Assembly: GCF_029953285.1 (NCBI RefSeq)
Contig: NZ_JASAOI010000012.1
Coordinates: 1 to 63,787 of the forward strand
Reading direction: 5' to 3'
DNA: 63,787 bases
Source: Yinghuangia seranimata
GTDB lineage: Bacteria > Actinomycetota > Actinomycetes > Streptomycetales > Streptomycetaceae
The translations under genes and the position numbers were made by a program. Under the pieces are notes generated by a model that had not been told where the DNA came from, made no database searches, and worked only from the letters and a program-made list of their open reading frames with translations. Each line of letters begins with the position of its first letter. Within the stretch, counting starts at the first letter, position 1. Of the stretch, positions 45,767-53,943 are shown piece after piece.

Positions 45767-47122
45767 TCAGGCCGGCACGGGCGCGGGTTCGGCGACCGTG
45801 ACCGGGCGGGTCTCCGGAAGCGCCGCGAAGCACAGCAGGCTCACGCCGGCGATCGCCGCCAGGTAGGCGGCGACGCCCCACGGGGTGCCGTCGCCACGGG
45901 AGAGTTCGGTGGCGACGATGGGGGTCAGCGCGCCGCCGAGGACGCCGCCCAGGTTGTACGCCGTCGAGGCCCCCGTGCACCGGATGCGCGGTTCGTACAG
46001 CTCAGGGAGGTAGGCGCCGAGGACGGCGAACATCGTGATGAAGCCCAGCAGCGCGACCACGAATCCGAGCGTCATGTAGAGCGGCTTGCCGGTCTGCAGC
46101 AGTCCGATCAGGGGGAAGGACCAGAGCAGCACCGCGGTCGTGCCGAGCAGGCACAGCGGTTTGCGGCCGTAGCGGTCACCGAGCATGGCCACAAAGGGCG
46201 TCGAGACGCCTTTGACGGCCACGGCGGCCATGATGCAGGCGAGCATCGTCGTACGGCTCACCCCCAGGTCGTGCGTGCCGTGGTGCAGCGACCAGGTGGT
46301 GACGGTGTAGAAGACCGCGTACCCGACGGACAGCGCCCCCGCGGTCAGCAGCACGATCCGCCAGTGGTCGCGGAACACCTCGAACAGCGGTACGCGTGCC
46401 GTCGTATGGCTCTCCGTCAGTTCGCGGAACGCCGGCGTCTCCGCCATCGACGCCCGCAGCAGCAGCCCGACCGCGACCAGAACCGCCGCGCCCCAGAACG
46501 GGATCCGCCAGCCCCAGGAGCGGAACTGCGCGTCGGTGAGGGTCGCCGACAGCACGAGCATGACGCCGTTCGCGAGCAGGAACCCCACCGCGGGTCCGGT
46601 CTGCGGGAAACTCGCCCACAGCCCGCGCCTGCGCGCCGGCGCGTGTTCGGCCGCCAGCAGCACGGCCCCGCCCCATTCGCCGCCCAGGCCGAGGCCCTGG
46701 AGGAACCGCAGTGCGACGAGCAGCAGCGGCGCCGCGACGCCGATCTGCGCGTACGTCGGCAGCAGCCCGACCATGACCGTCGCCAGCCCGGTCATCAGCA
46801 GCGACGCGATCAGCACCGGGCGCCGCCCCATGCGGTCGCCGACGTGCCCGAACAGCATCGAGCCGAGCGGCCGCGCGACGAAGCCGACCGCATAGGTGGC
46901 GAACGCGGCGAGGGTCCCGGCGACGGCGGAGAACGACGGGAAGAAGACCGGCCCGAGGACGAGCGCGGCCGCCGTGCCGTAGACGAAGAAGTCGTAGAAC
47001 TCGATCGCGGTCCCGGAGAACGACGCGACGGCGATCCGGGCCATGGACGGCGCGGCGGGCGAGGGCTCAGCGGGCGAAGGTGCGATTGCCGCTGTTTCGT
47101 GAGTATTTGTCGATTCAGTCAC
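45767..47122 (-). CDS. MFS transporter, metabolite:H+ symporter (MHS) type
   Basis: A 451-residue twelve-helix transporter. MHS hallmarks: FSGTAIEFYDFFVYGTAAAL (about 34-53) at helix 1, GHVGDRMGRRP (motif A), GLGLGGEWGGAVLLAAEH and the second-half LGDRYGRKP. MHS proteins mostly import shikimate, citrate, alpha-ketoglutarate or proline/betaine. GTG start overlaps the stop of the ATP-grasp gene by four bases (GTGA), so the two are one operon, which suggests the substrate or product of that enzyme. Confidence 0.9.
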   Translation of the reverse strand: MTESTNTHETAAIAPSPAEPSPAAPSMARIAVASFSGTAIEFYDFFVYGTAAALVLGPVFFPSFSAVAGTLAAFATYAVGFVARPLGSMLFGHVGDRMGRRPVLIASLLMTGLATVMVGLLPTYAQIGVAAPLLLVALRFLQGLGLGGEWGGAVLLAAEHAPARRRGLWASFPQTGPAVGFLLANGVMLVLSATLTDAQFRSWGWRIPFWGAAVLVAVGLLLRASMAETPAFRELTESHTTARVPLFEVFRDHWRIVLLTAGALSVGYAVFYTVTTWSLHHGTHDLGVSRTTMLACIMAAVAVKGVSTPFVAMLGDRYGRKPLCLLGTTAVLLWSFPLIGLLQTGKPLYMTLGFVVALLGFITMFAVLGAYLPELYEPRIRCTGASTAYNLGGVLGGALTPIVATELSRGDGTPWGVAAYLAAIAGVSLLCFAALPETRPVTVAEPAPVPA

Positions 47123-48378
47123 TCACGGAACAACGAGTCGGTCGGCGCGAGGTCACCCGGCGGCGCCCCCGCCCGTATCTGACCCCACGCCGACGCCGTC
47201 AGCGCCTCCACGTCCTCGCCCCGCCGTGCCCGCCGCACCGCCCAGTCGGGGGCGGTCAGCAGTCCGGCCGCCAGCCCCAGCAGCGACGGGATCGCCCGCC
47301 GCTCGGTGCGAGGCGACAGCAACTCCTCGGCGCTGTCCCGGTAGACGCCGCCCCGCACCGTCGCCTGCCACAGCTCACGCAGCACCGCCAGGCGCCCCTC
47401 GCCCGCGGCCGCGAGCAGCGCGGGCACGAACTGGTGGGTCATGACCGCCGGTCGGCCCCGCAGCGCCGCGGGCGGGGCCTGGCCCACCGAGACCCCGATC
47501 AGCGCCGCGACCAGGTCTGTCCCGGAGAGCACCGCGTTGGCCGGCTCCACGAGCCGCGGGTTCACGTCGATCCACATCGGCCCGTCCGCGGTCAGCACGC
47601 CGTCCATCGACAGCGCCCCGTGCCAGCCGACGTGCGCGCCCAGCAGCGTGATGTGCTCGCGGACGGACGGCATGTCCACGCTCTGCTTGGCCACCGCGCC
47701 ACTGCGCCCGTCCGACCGCACGTGCCGGAACACGTGCGCGGCCACCAGCCGCCCGTTGTCGAACACCGCCTGCGCGCTGATCATCTGACCCTGCGCCGGA
47801 TGCTGCACCAGCACCCGACCGCCGCCCGCGAACACCCCGTCCGCCTCGAGCCGGTCGGCCAGCGCGAGCAGTTCCTCGCGGCGCGCGATGCGGAACACCC
47901 CGTCACCGCGCGAGCCGACCGCCAGCTTGACGTACAGCGGCGGGTCCGCAACCTGCCGCAACGCCTCCGCCGACTTCACCACCGTCCCCTCGGGCTGCGG
48001 CAGCCCGATCTCGGTGAGCGTCACGGCCGCCGACACCTTGTCCTGCACGCGCTCCAGCGCCGCGAACCGCGGTACGGCCACACGCCCGGCCAGCGCGCCC
48101 GAGCCGGCGTCCGCCCGGGACAGCACGGCGACCTGGTCGCCCGCCGGTATCAGCACGTCGTGGCCGTCGACCCGGGCTATCTTCTCGGCCGCCTCCAGCC
48201 ACTGCCACGGCGCCGACCCGAACGCCGGCACCGGGTGGACCCGACCGACCTCCGGAGGCAGCCGCAGCGGCGGCCGCCCCTCGGGCGCCAGCAGGTCGAC
48301 CTCGTGCCCGGCACGGGCCAGCAGCAAGGCGACCTGACGCGATGTCACACCGAAACCGTCCGAGACCAGTACGCGCAC
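47119..48378 (-). CDS. ATP-grasp family ligase of unknown substrate
   Basis: A 419-residue protein with N-terminal Rossmann-like domain (VRVLVSDGFGVTSRQVALLL), a central ATP-grasp fold with LYVKLAVGSRGDGVFRI (glycine loop, about 150-166), HPAQGQMISAQAVF and the magnesium-binding WIDVNPRLVEPANAV (about 285-299). These are the carbamoyl-phosphate-synthase-like, amino-acid/peptide ligase type features; the C-terminal ~110 residues are helical and unassigned. It is the first gene of a two-gene operon with the MHS transporter and is divergent from DUF6412. Confidence 0.88.
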   Translation of the reverse strand: MRVLVSDGFGVTSRQVALLLARAGHEVDLLAPEGRPPLRLPPEVGRVHPVPAFGSAPWQWLEAAEKIARVDGHDVLIPAGDQVAVLSRADAGSGALAGRVAVPRFAALERVQDKVSAAVTLTEIGLPQPEGTVVKSAEALRQVADPPLYVKLAVGSRGDGVFRIARREELLALADRLEADGVFAGGGRVLVQHPAQGQMISAQAVFDNGRLVAAHVFRHVRSDGRSGAVAKQSVDMPSVREHITLLGAHVGWHGALSMDGVLTADGPMWIDVNPRLVEPANAVLSGTDLVAALIGVSVGQAPPAALRGRPAVMTHQFVPALLAAAGEGRLAVLRELWQATVRGGVYRDSAEELLSPRTERRAIPSLLGLAAGLLTAPDWAVRRARRGEDVEALTASAWGQIRAGAPPGDLAPTDSLFRE

Positions 48379-48452
48379 GCCGACATAGTGGCACCGCGCA
48401 CGGCCCGCCGTGCAGACCAGGTCCGGAATGTTCGACGACGGGCATCGCACGT

Positions 48453-48515
48453 GACCGGCTCGGTCGTGTGCGATGCTGGCGCCACGCCGATCGCGGCGGC
48501 TCCACCGAGCCGGTC
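48453..48515. repeat. 12-bp inverted repeat in the ATP-grasp / DUF6412 gap
   Basis: GACCGGCTCGGT at 48453-48464 and its exact complement at 48504-48515, 39 bases apart, with a GGAGGAGG ribosome binding site starting 16 bases later. In RNA the arms could fold a leader of the DUF6412 message; in DNA they could be operator halves. Confidence 0.6.
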
Positions 48516-48546
48516 GCGGCACGCACCCTGGGAGGAGGCACACGTC

Positions 48547-48885
48547 ATGACGGACCGCATCAGGCAGGTCGCCGAGTTCGTCCGCGTGTTCTGCCTCGCC
48601 CTGCTTACCGCCGGCGCGTCCGTCGCCGGACTGGTCGGCCAAGACGCCGCCGCGCCGGGCCTGTTCGCCGCAGGCTTCGCGCTCGCGGCGCTGTTCGCGA
48701 CGCTCGCCGTCATGCTGTCCGTGCGCCTCGCGGGCGACCATCTGCGCGGCGGACCGGAGCGCGTGCGCGCCCGTGTTCTGCGCGAACTCGCTTTGAAACT
48801 GGCGTTTCTGCCGCTGCGCGACCCCGACGGGCCGGGCCACACCAGGCCGCGCGCCCCGGGCGGCCGGGTCCCGACGGCCGCCTAG
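48547..48885 (+). CDS. DUF6412 small membrane protein
   Basis: A 112-residue protein with two transmembrane helices (about 12-32 and 40-62) and a basic tail LAFLPLRDPDGPGHTRPRAP, the DUF6412 hallmark. In streptomycetes it precedes a YidC/Oxa1 paralogue, as here. Function unknown. Start ATG 48547 after GGAGGAGG. Confidence 0.78.
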   Translation: MTDRIRQVAEFVRVFCLALLTAGASVAGLVGQDAAAPGLFAAGFALAALFATLAVMLSVRLAGDHLRGGPERVRARVLRELALKLAFLPLRDPDGPGHTRPRAPGGRVPTAA

Positions 48886-49008
48886 CCGCAGTCTTCCGGC
48901 ACTCGCAACGCGCCGAGGCCCCGCCTTCGCGCACCCTGGTTCCGCCGACTCCGCGCGCCACGCCGCCGTCCGACGCGTCCACGTTCCTGACGCCCGGAGA
49001 GGCCTCCC

Positions 49009-49782
49009 ATGCCCGCCATCACGCACGCCTTGATGCCCCCGACCGCCTCCGCCGCGACCGGCGGCCCCATCGACATCGCCGGAGCGATCGTCACCCACCT
49101 CGCGCACGCGGTCGCCCCGCTCTGCGGCAGCGGCTCGGTCGCCGCCGCCATCGTCCTGCTCACCATGTGCGTACGCGTCGCGCTCATCCCGCTCTCGTAC
49201 GCACAGGCCCGCGCCGACCTCGCCCGCCGCGCCCTCGCGCCCCGCGTCCAGGAACTGCGCCGCCGCCACGACCGCCGCCGCGCCAAGGACCCGGCCCTCC
49301 TGCAACGCGAACTCGCCGAACTGCACCGCGAAGCAGGGGTCTCACCCTTCGCCGGGTGCCTGCCCGCACTCGCCCAGGCACCCGTCCTGTTCGTGCTGTA
49401 CCGGCTGTTCACCAGCGACGGCGACCTGCTCGGCCACACCCTCGCCGGGGCACCGCTGTCCGCCCACCCCGTCGCGGCGCTGTCCGGCCCCGGCACGCTC
49501 GTCCTCGTCGCGGTCCTCCTGCTCACCGCGCTCGTCGCCTACGCCCACCACCGGCAGGCCGCCGCGAACGCCGCCGGGGCCGAGACCCCGTCCGACCCCA
49601 CCGCCGCGACGGCCGCCAAAGCCGCCGTCTGGCTCCCGTTCGCGACCGTCGCCACGGTCGCCGTCGCCCCGCTCGCCGCGGGCCTGTACGTCGTCACCAG
49701 TTCCGCCTGGTCGGCCGCCGAACGCCCGCTGCTGCGGCGCCTCGTCGCGTGCCGTGCCGGGCGCGTCGTCGCGACCCCGTAG
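49009..49782 (+). CDS. YidC/Oxa1 family membrane insertase paralogue
   Basis: A 257-residue protein of the Oxa1 superfamily without the large N-terminal periplasmic domain. About five hydrophobic helices, starting near residues 37-60; the hydrophilic-groove arginine lies in CVRVALIPLSYAQAR and the cytoplasmic hairpin loop (about 72-105) is strongly basic. SPFAGCLPALAQAPVLFVLY is the conserved third-helix segment. Probably an accessory insertase next to DUF6412, the housekeeping YidC being elsewhere. Start ATG 49009 after GGAGAGG. Confidence 0.85.
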   Translation: MPAITHALMPPTASAATGGPIDIAGAIVTHLAHAVAPLCGSGSVAAAIVLLTMCVRVALIPLSYAQARADLARRALAPRVQELRRRHDRRRAKDPALLQRELAELHREAGVSPFAGCLPALAQAPVLFVLYRLFTSDGDLLGHTLAGAPLSAHPVAALSGPGTLVLVAVLLLTALVAYAHHRQAAANAAGAETPSDPTAATAAKAAVWLPFATVATVAVAPLAAGLYVVTSSAWSAAERPLLRRLVACRAGRVVATP

Positions 49783-49846
49783 CGTTGGGGCCGACCGACG
49801 CACCGTGAACTGATGCGACCTGACGTGAGGAGTGAGGAACCAGCCT

Positions 49847-50875
49847 GTGGCCACCAACCGATACGGCGCCGCCTGTGCCACCTGCTCGACGTACGTCCAG
49901 CCGGGTGAAGGCGCGCTGACCCGGGTCGACGGCAAGTGGACGACGTACTGCCGTGACTGCGAGCCCAAACCCGCGGCGCCCGCCCGGGGCACGCACGAAG
50001 GCTGGCACCAGCGGCCGCTCGCCGCCTTCGACCTGGAGACCTCCGGCGTCGACGTCACCGCCGACTTCATCGTCAGCGCGGCGGTGTGCGACAGCTCGGG
50101 CGCGACCCGCACGTGGCTCGTCGACCCGGGGGACCGGGACATCCCGGCGGAGGCGACCGCCGTCCACGGCATCACCACCGCGCACGCACGCGCCCACGGC
50201 AGCCCCGCCGCCGAGTGCCTCGCGGAGATCGCCGACATCCTCGCCGGCCACCTCACGTCCGGCACCCCCGTCGCCGTCTACAACGCGGTGTTCGACCTGA
50301 CGCTGCTGGACGCCGAACTGCGCAGGCACGGCCTGACCCCGCTCGCCGAACGCACGCCCGTGCTCGGCCCGATCGTCGACCCGCTGATCATCGACAAGCA
50401 GCTCGACCGCTTCCGCCGCGGCAAGCGCACCCTCGAGGCCACCAGCGCGTTCTACGGCGTCGCCGTCGACGGCGCGCACACCGCCGACGGCGACGCGCTC
50501 GCCTGCCTGCGCCTCGCCCAGGAGATCGGCGCCCGCTACCCGAAGGTCGCCGTGCTCGACCCGCACGCCCTGCACAACGAGCAGCGCGCGTGGGCCGCCG
50601 AACAGGCCGCCTCGTTCCAGGCGTACCTCGACCGCACCAAGCCCGGGCACGGCGAACGCATCGCCGGGGACTGGCCGATCGGGCCGATCGCGCCGCCCGC
50701 CCCCGCGCGTGTGCCGGTGCCCGCGCCCGCCGCCGCGCCGGCGCCCGAGGAGTACGACGTGCTCCGCGAGCCCGACGAGCCCGAGGAACCCGAGCCGAAC
50801 GCGCGGTACGACGAGCCCGAGGACTACGCGGGCTACTACCCGTCCGACGCGCCCGGCCCCGGCGGACCCCGGTGA
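49847..50875 (+). CDS. DEDDh 3'-5' exonuclease with N-terminal zinc ribbon
   Basis: A 342-residue nuclease. Residues 1-40 form a ribbon with C-x2-C pairs (C10/C13, C35/C38). The DnaQ-like exonuclease domain is about 55-230: FDLETSG (Asp62, Glu64), VYNAVFDL (second motif) and HTADGDAL (His and Asp of the third). Residues ~260-342 are Pro/Glu/Asp-rich, likely disordered. GTG 49847 is chosen for its spaced GTGAGGA. Overlaps the downstream amidohydrolase (GTGA). Substrate RNA or DNA unclear. Confidence 0.87.
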   Translation: MATNRYGAACATCSTYVQPGEGALTRVDGKWTTYCRDCEPKPAAPARGTHEGWHQRPLAAFDLETSGVDVTADFIVSAAVCDSSGATRTWLVDPGDRDIPAEATAVHGITTAHARAHGSPAAECLAEIADILAGHLTSGTPVAVYNAVFDLTLLDAELRRHGLTPLAERTPVLGPIVDPLIIDKQLDRFRRGKRTLEATSAFYGVAVDGAHTADGDALACLRLAQEIGARYPKVAVLDPHALHNEQRAWAAEQAASFQAYLDRTKPGHGERIAGDWPIGPIAPPAPARVPVPAPAAAPAPEEYDVLREPDEPEEPEPNARYDEPEDYAGYYPSDAPGPGGPR

Positions 50876-51978
50876 GCGCCGTCCTGCACGTCGTCGGCCC
50901 GGTGCTCACCGGGCCCGGCGACGACGACGTCCGCGACGAACTGTGGGTGCTGGACGGCCGGATCACCTTCGACCGGCCGCGCTACTCGGGCGCCGACGCC
51001 GTCACCCTGCGCGGCTGGGTGCTGCCCGGCCTCGTCGACGCGCACTGCCACGTCGGCCTCGACGCGCACGGCGCCGTCGACCACGACACCGCGGAACGCC
51101 AGGCGCTCACCGACCGCGACGCGGGCGCGCTGCTCCTGCGCGACGCGGGGTCCCCGAGCGACACCCGCTGGGTCGACGGCCGCGAGGACCTGCCCAAGCT
51201 CATCCGCGCCGGCCGCCATCTCGCCCGCCCGCGCCGGTACTTGCGTAACTATGCGCACGAGATCGAACCGGGCGACCTCACCGCCTACGTGCTCCAGGAG
51301 GCGCGGCGCGGCGACGGCTGGGTCAAGCTGGTCGGCGACTGGATCGACCGCGACAGCGGCGACCTCGCGCCCTGCTGGCCGTACGACGCGCTCAAAGAGG
51401 CCATCGACGCCGCGCACGCGGTCGGAGCGCGGGTCACCGCGCACTGCTTCTCCGAGGACTCGCTGCCGGACCTCGTGGCGGCCGGCATCGACTGCGTCGA
51501 ACACGCGACCGGACTGACCGAGGACCTCGTCCTGCAGTTCGCGGCGCGGGGCATCGCGATCGTCCCGACGCTCGTCAACATCGACACGTTCCCCGCGATC
51601 GCCGACGGCGCCGAGGCCAAGTTCCCGAAGTACGCCTCCCACATGCGCGCCCTCCACGCGCGCCGGTACGCCAACGTGCGGGCCGCCTACGACGCGGGCA
51701 TCCCGATCTACGTCGGCACCGACGCGGGAGGCTCGCTCGCCCACGGCCTGGTCGGCCACGAGGTCGCCGAACTCGTCCGCGCGGGGCTCCCGACGCGCGC
51801 CGCGCTCTCCGCGGCGACCTGGGCCGCACGCGAGTGGCTCGGACGCGACGGGCTCACCGAGGGCGCGCCGGCCGACTTCGTCGTGTACGAGACCGACCCG
51901 CGCGCCGACGTCGCCGTGCTGACCGCTCCGACGGTGATCGTGCTGCGGGGCAACATCGTCTCGGGGGCCGTGCTCTAG
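50872..51978 (+). CDS. amidohydrolase (imidazolonepropionase-like)
   Basis: A 368-residue metal-dependent hydrolase. Motifs: VLPGLVDAHCHVGLD (His-x-His near residue 56), WVKLVGDW (possible carboxylated lysine), VTAHCFSED and VEHATGL histidines, VGTDAGGS (Asp). Residues 1-50 and 330-368 form the beta-sandwich with HTVxLRG-like ends. Substrate is unknown; related enzymes act on prolidase- or imidazolone-type bonds. GTG overlaps the exonuclease stop. Translational coupling to a nuclease is unexpected from function alone. Confidence 0.88.
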   Translation: MSAVLHVVGPVLTGPGDDDVRDELWVLDGRITFDRPRYSGADAVTLRGWVLPGLVDAHCHVGLDAHGAVDHDTAERQALTDRDAGALLLRDAGSPSDTRWVDGREDLPKLIRAGRHLARPRRYLRNYAHEIEPGDLTAYVLQEARRGDGWVKLVGDWIDRDSGDLAPCWPYDALKEAIDAAHAVGARVTAHCFSEDSLPDLVAAGIDCVEHATGLTEDLVLQFAARGIAIVPTLVNIDTFPAIADGAEAKFPKYASHMRALHARRYANVRAAYDAGIPIYVGTDAGGSLAHGLVGHEVAELVRAGLPTRAALSAATWAAREWLGRDGLTEGAPADFVVYETDPRADVAVLTAPTVIVLRGNIVSGAVL

Positions 51979-52029
51979 CCCCGACGGGCTTCGGCACACG
52001 CAGGATCAGCGCACCTGAAAGGACCGCAC

Positions 52030-52338
52030 ATGAGTGAGACACCCGTGGTGACCGACGTTCCCGACGCGAGCCGCTACGAAGCCCGCGTCGACGGCGAGGT
52101 CGCCGGAGTCGCCGAGTACATCCGCACCCCGGAGCTGATCGCCTTCGTCCACACCGAGGTCGACCCGAAGTTCGAAGGCCGCGGCATCGGCGGCGCCCTG
52201 GTCCGCACATCCCTCGACGCCGCCCGCGCCGACGGCCTGAAGGTCCTGCCGACCTGCCCGTTCTATGCGGGCTGGATCGGCAAGCACCCGGAGTACCAGG
52301 ACCTGGTGTACGCATCGCAGAGCCACGTCACGGACTGA
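52030..52338 (+). CDS. small GNAT-like N-acetyltransferase (COG2388 type)
   Basis: A 102-residue GCN5-related protein: RYEARVDGEVAGVAEYIR strands, the acetyl-CoA loop FEGRGIGGALVR (about 57-68) and the C-terminal LPTCPFYAGWIGKHPEYQDL, the hallmark of the small YjdJ-like family. Acceptor unknown. ATG 52030 after AAAGGA. It follows the amidohydrolase by 52 bp and is probably the last gene before a strong terminator. Confidence 0.87.
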   Translation: MSETPVVTDVPDASRYEARVDGEVAGVAEYIRTPELIAFVHTEVDPKFEGRGIGGALVRTSLDAARADGLKVLPTCPFYAGWIGKHPEYQDLVYASQSHVTD

Positions 52339-52346
52339 CGCGGAGC

Positions 52347-52388
52347 CGACGGGCGACGTGCGGCCCCACGTCTGCACGTCGCCCGTCG
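52347..52388. terminator. bidirectional terminator GNAT / livF
   Basis: Perfect 15-bp stem, left arm CGACGGGCGACGTGC, with a 12-base loop, directly after the GNAT stop and before the convergent LivF gene. Confidence 0.85.
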
Positions 52389-52468
52389 TCGCCGATGTGT
52401 GCGGGGGCGGCGCTGTCGAAGTGAACTACGTTGCCAAGGGCGGGTGTTCGCCTGCTCCTGTCGCGGCG

Positions 52469-53152
52469 TCAGTCGAACAGCGACACGTGCCCGTCGGTCA
52501 TGAGTTCGCCGGGTTCGCCCGCGAACGCGACCTGGCCGCGGCGGAGGACGTAGGCGACGTCGGCCCGCCGCAGGGCCTCGCCGGCGTACTGCTCGACCAG
52601 CACCACCGCCCGCTTCTCGGCGGCCAGTTGGGTGACCACCTCGTACAACTGCCCCACCACGCGCGGCGCGAGGCCCTGGCTGAGCTCGTCGAGGAGCAGG
52701 ACGCGTGAAGGGCGCAGCAGGGCCCGGGAGACCGCCAGCATCTGCTGCTCGCCGCCCGACAGCGTGCCCGCGCGCTGCGCGAGGCGCTTCCGCAGCACGG
52801 GGAACGCGTCGAGCGCGGGCGTGATGTCGGTCGCGCCCCCGGCGAACACCGTCAGGTTGTCCCGCACCGACAGGCCGCCGAACACGCCCTTGCCGTCGGG
52901 GATCAACGCCAGTCCGTCGCGGGCCCGTTCCGCGGCCGTCCAGCGGGTGATGTCGCGGCCGTCCCACTCGATGCGGCCCGCCGTCGGCGTCAGCAGGCCC
53001 GCGAGCGTGCGCAGCAGCGTCGAGCGGCCCGCGCCGTTGCGGCCCAGCAGCGCGGTGACCGCGCCGTCGGGGAACGCCAGGTCCACGCCGTGCAGCGCCT
53101 CGACGGGGCCGTAGCTGACCCGTACGCCGTGCAGCGAGAGCGCCGTGGGCAT
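52469..53152 (-). CDS. livF: branched-chain-type ABC importer ATPase LivF
   Basis: A 227-residue ATPase: signature LSGGEQQMLAVSRALL, Walker B VLLLDELSQGLAP and the GRNGAGRSTLL loop, in which arginine replaces the Walker A lysine. An Arg at this place is seen in other LivF proteins, so it may still be active together with LivG. ATG 53152 shares a TGATG with the LivG stop. Last gene of the four-gene operon reading leftward; ends before the shared terminator. Confidence 0.9.
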   Translation of the reverse strand: MPTALSLHGVRVSYGPVEALHGVDLAFPDGAVTALLGRNGAGRSTLLRTLAGLLTPTAGRIEWDGRDITRWTAAERARDGLALIPDGKGVFGGLSVRDNLTVFAGGATDITPALDAFPVLRKRLAQRAGTLSGGEQQMLAVSRALLRPSRVLLLDELSQGLAPRVVGQLYEVVTQLAAEKRAVVLVEQYAGEALRRADVAYVLRRGQVAFAGEPGELMTDGHVSLFD

Positions 53153-53943
53153 CAGGCGCCCCCCTCGGGTCCGGCGGCCCCCACGGGGTCCAGGTACGCG
53201 CTCCGCGCCGCCGGGTCGTCCCGCACGGCCGCCGGAGGCCCGGACGCCACGACCTTGCCCGCAGCCATCACGTGCACGGTGTCGGCGACCCCGAAGACCA
53301 GCTCCATGTCGTGCTCCACCAGCAGCACCGCCAGCCCCTCGTCGGCGAGCCGCCTCAGCAGCACGCGCAGCCGCACGGTCTCGGCGTCGTCCAAGCCGCT
53401 CGCCGGCTCGTCGAGCAGCAGCACGGACGGGCGCGCGGCCAGCGCCCGGCCGAGCTCGACCAGCCGCAGCGTGCCGGTCGGCAGCCGCCCGGCCGGGACG
53501 TCCGCCAGGTCCGTCAGCCCGACCGCGTCCAGCGCCTCGTCGACGGCCCGGCGGGTCCGCCCGCGCGCGGGATCCGGCAGCCCGAGCAGGCGCGCGGTGG
53601 CGCTCGCCCCGCCCCGGTTCTCCGCGCCCACCCTCAGGTTGTCGGCCACCGTCAGGCTCGCGAACACCGAACCGACCTGGAACGTCCGGGCGATACCGAG
53701 CCGGGCGCGCCGGTGGTCCGCCATCCGGGTGATGTCGCGGGCGCCGAGCCGGATCCGGCCCTCGTCGGGGCGCTGCGCGCCGGCCAGGCAGTGGAACAGC
53801 GTGCTCTTGCCCGCGCCGTTCGGCCCGATCACGGCGGTGACCCGCCCGGGCGGGACGTCGAGGTCGACGACGTCCACCGCGCGCAGGCCGCCGAAGTGCC
53901 GCACCAGGCCGCGGGCCGTGAGCATGTCCTGTGCCTCGCTCAT
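53152..53943 (-). CDS. livG: branched-chain-type ABC importer ATPase LivG
   Basis: A 263-residue ATPase with a canonical Walker A (GPNGAGKSTL, about 40-49), the ARTFQVGSVF Q-loop typical of LivG, RLPTGTLRLVELGRALA in the signature position and VLLLDEPASGLD. The signature LSGG is thus replaced by LPTG. ATG overlaps the permease stop (ATGA) and the TGA overlaps livF. It energises import with LivF. Confidence 0.92.
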   Translation of the reverse strand: MSEAQDMLTARGLVRHFGGLRAVDVVDLDVPPGRVTAVIGPNGAGKSTLFHCLAGAQRPDEGRIRLGARDITRMADHRRARLGIARTFQVGSVFASLTVADNLRVGAENRGGASATARLLGLPDPARGRTRRAVDEALDAVGLTDLADVPAGRLPTGTLRLVELGRALAARPSVLLLDEPASGLDDAETVRLRVLLRRLADEGLAVLLVEHDMELVFGVADTVHVMAAGKVVASGPPAAVRDDPAARSAYLDPVGAAGPEGGA

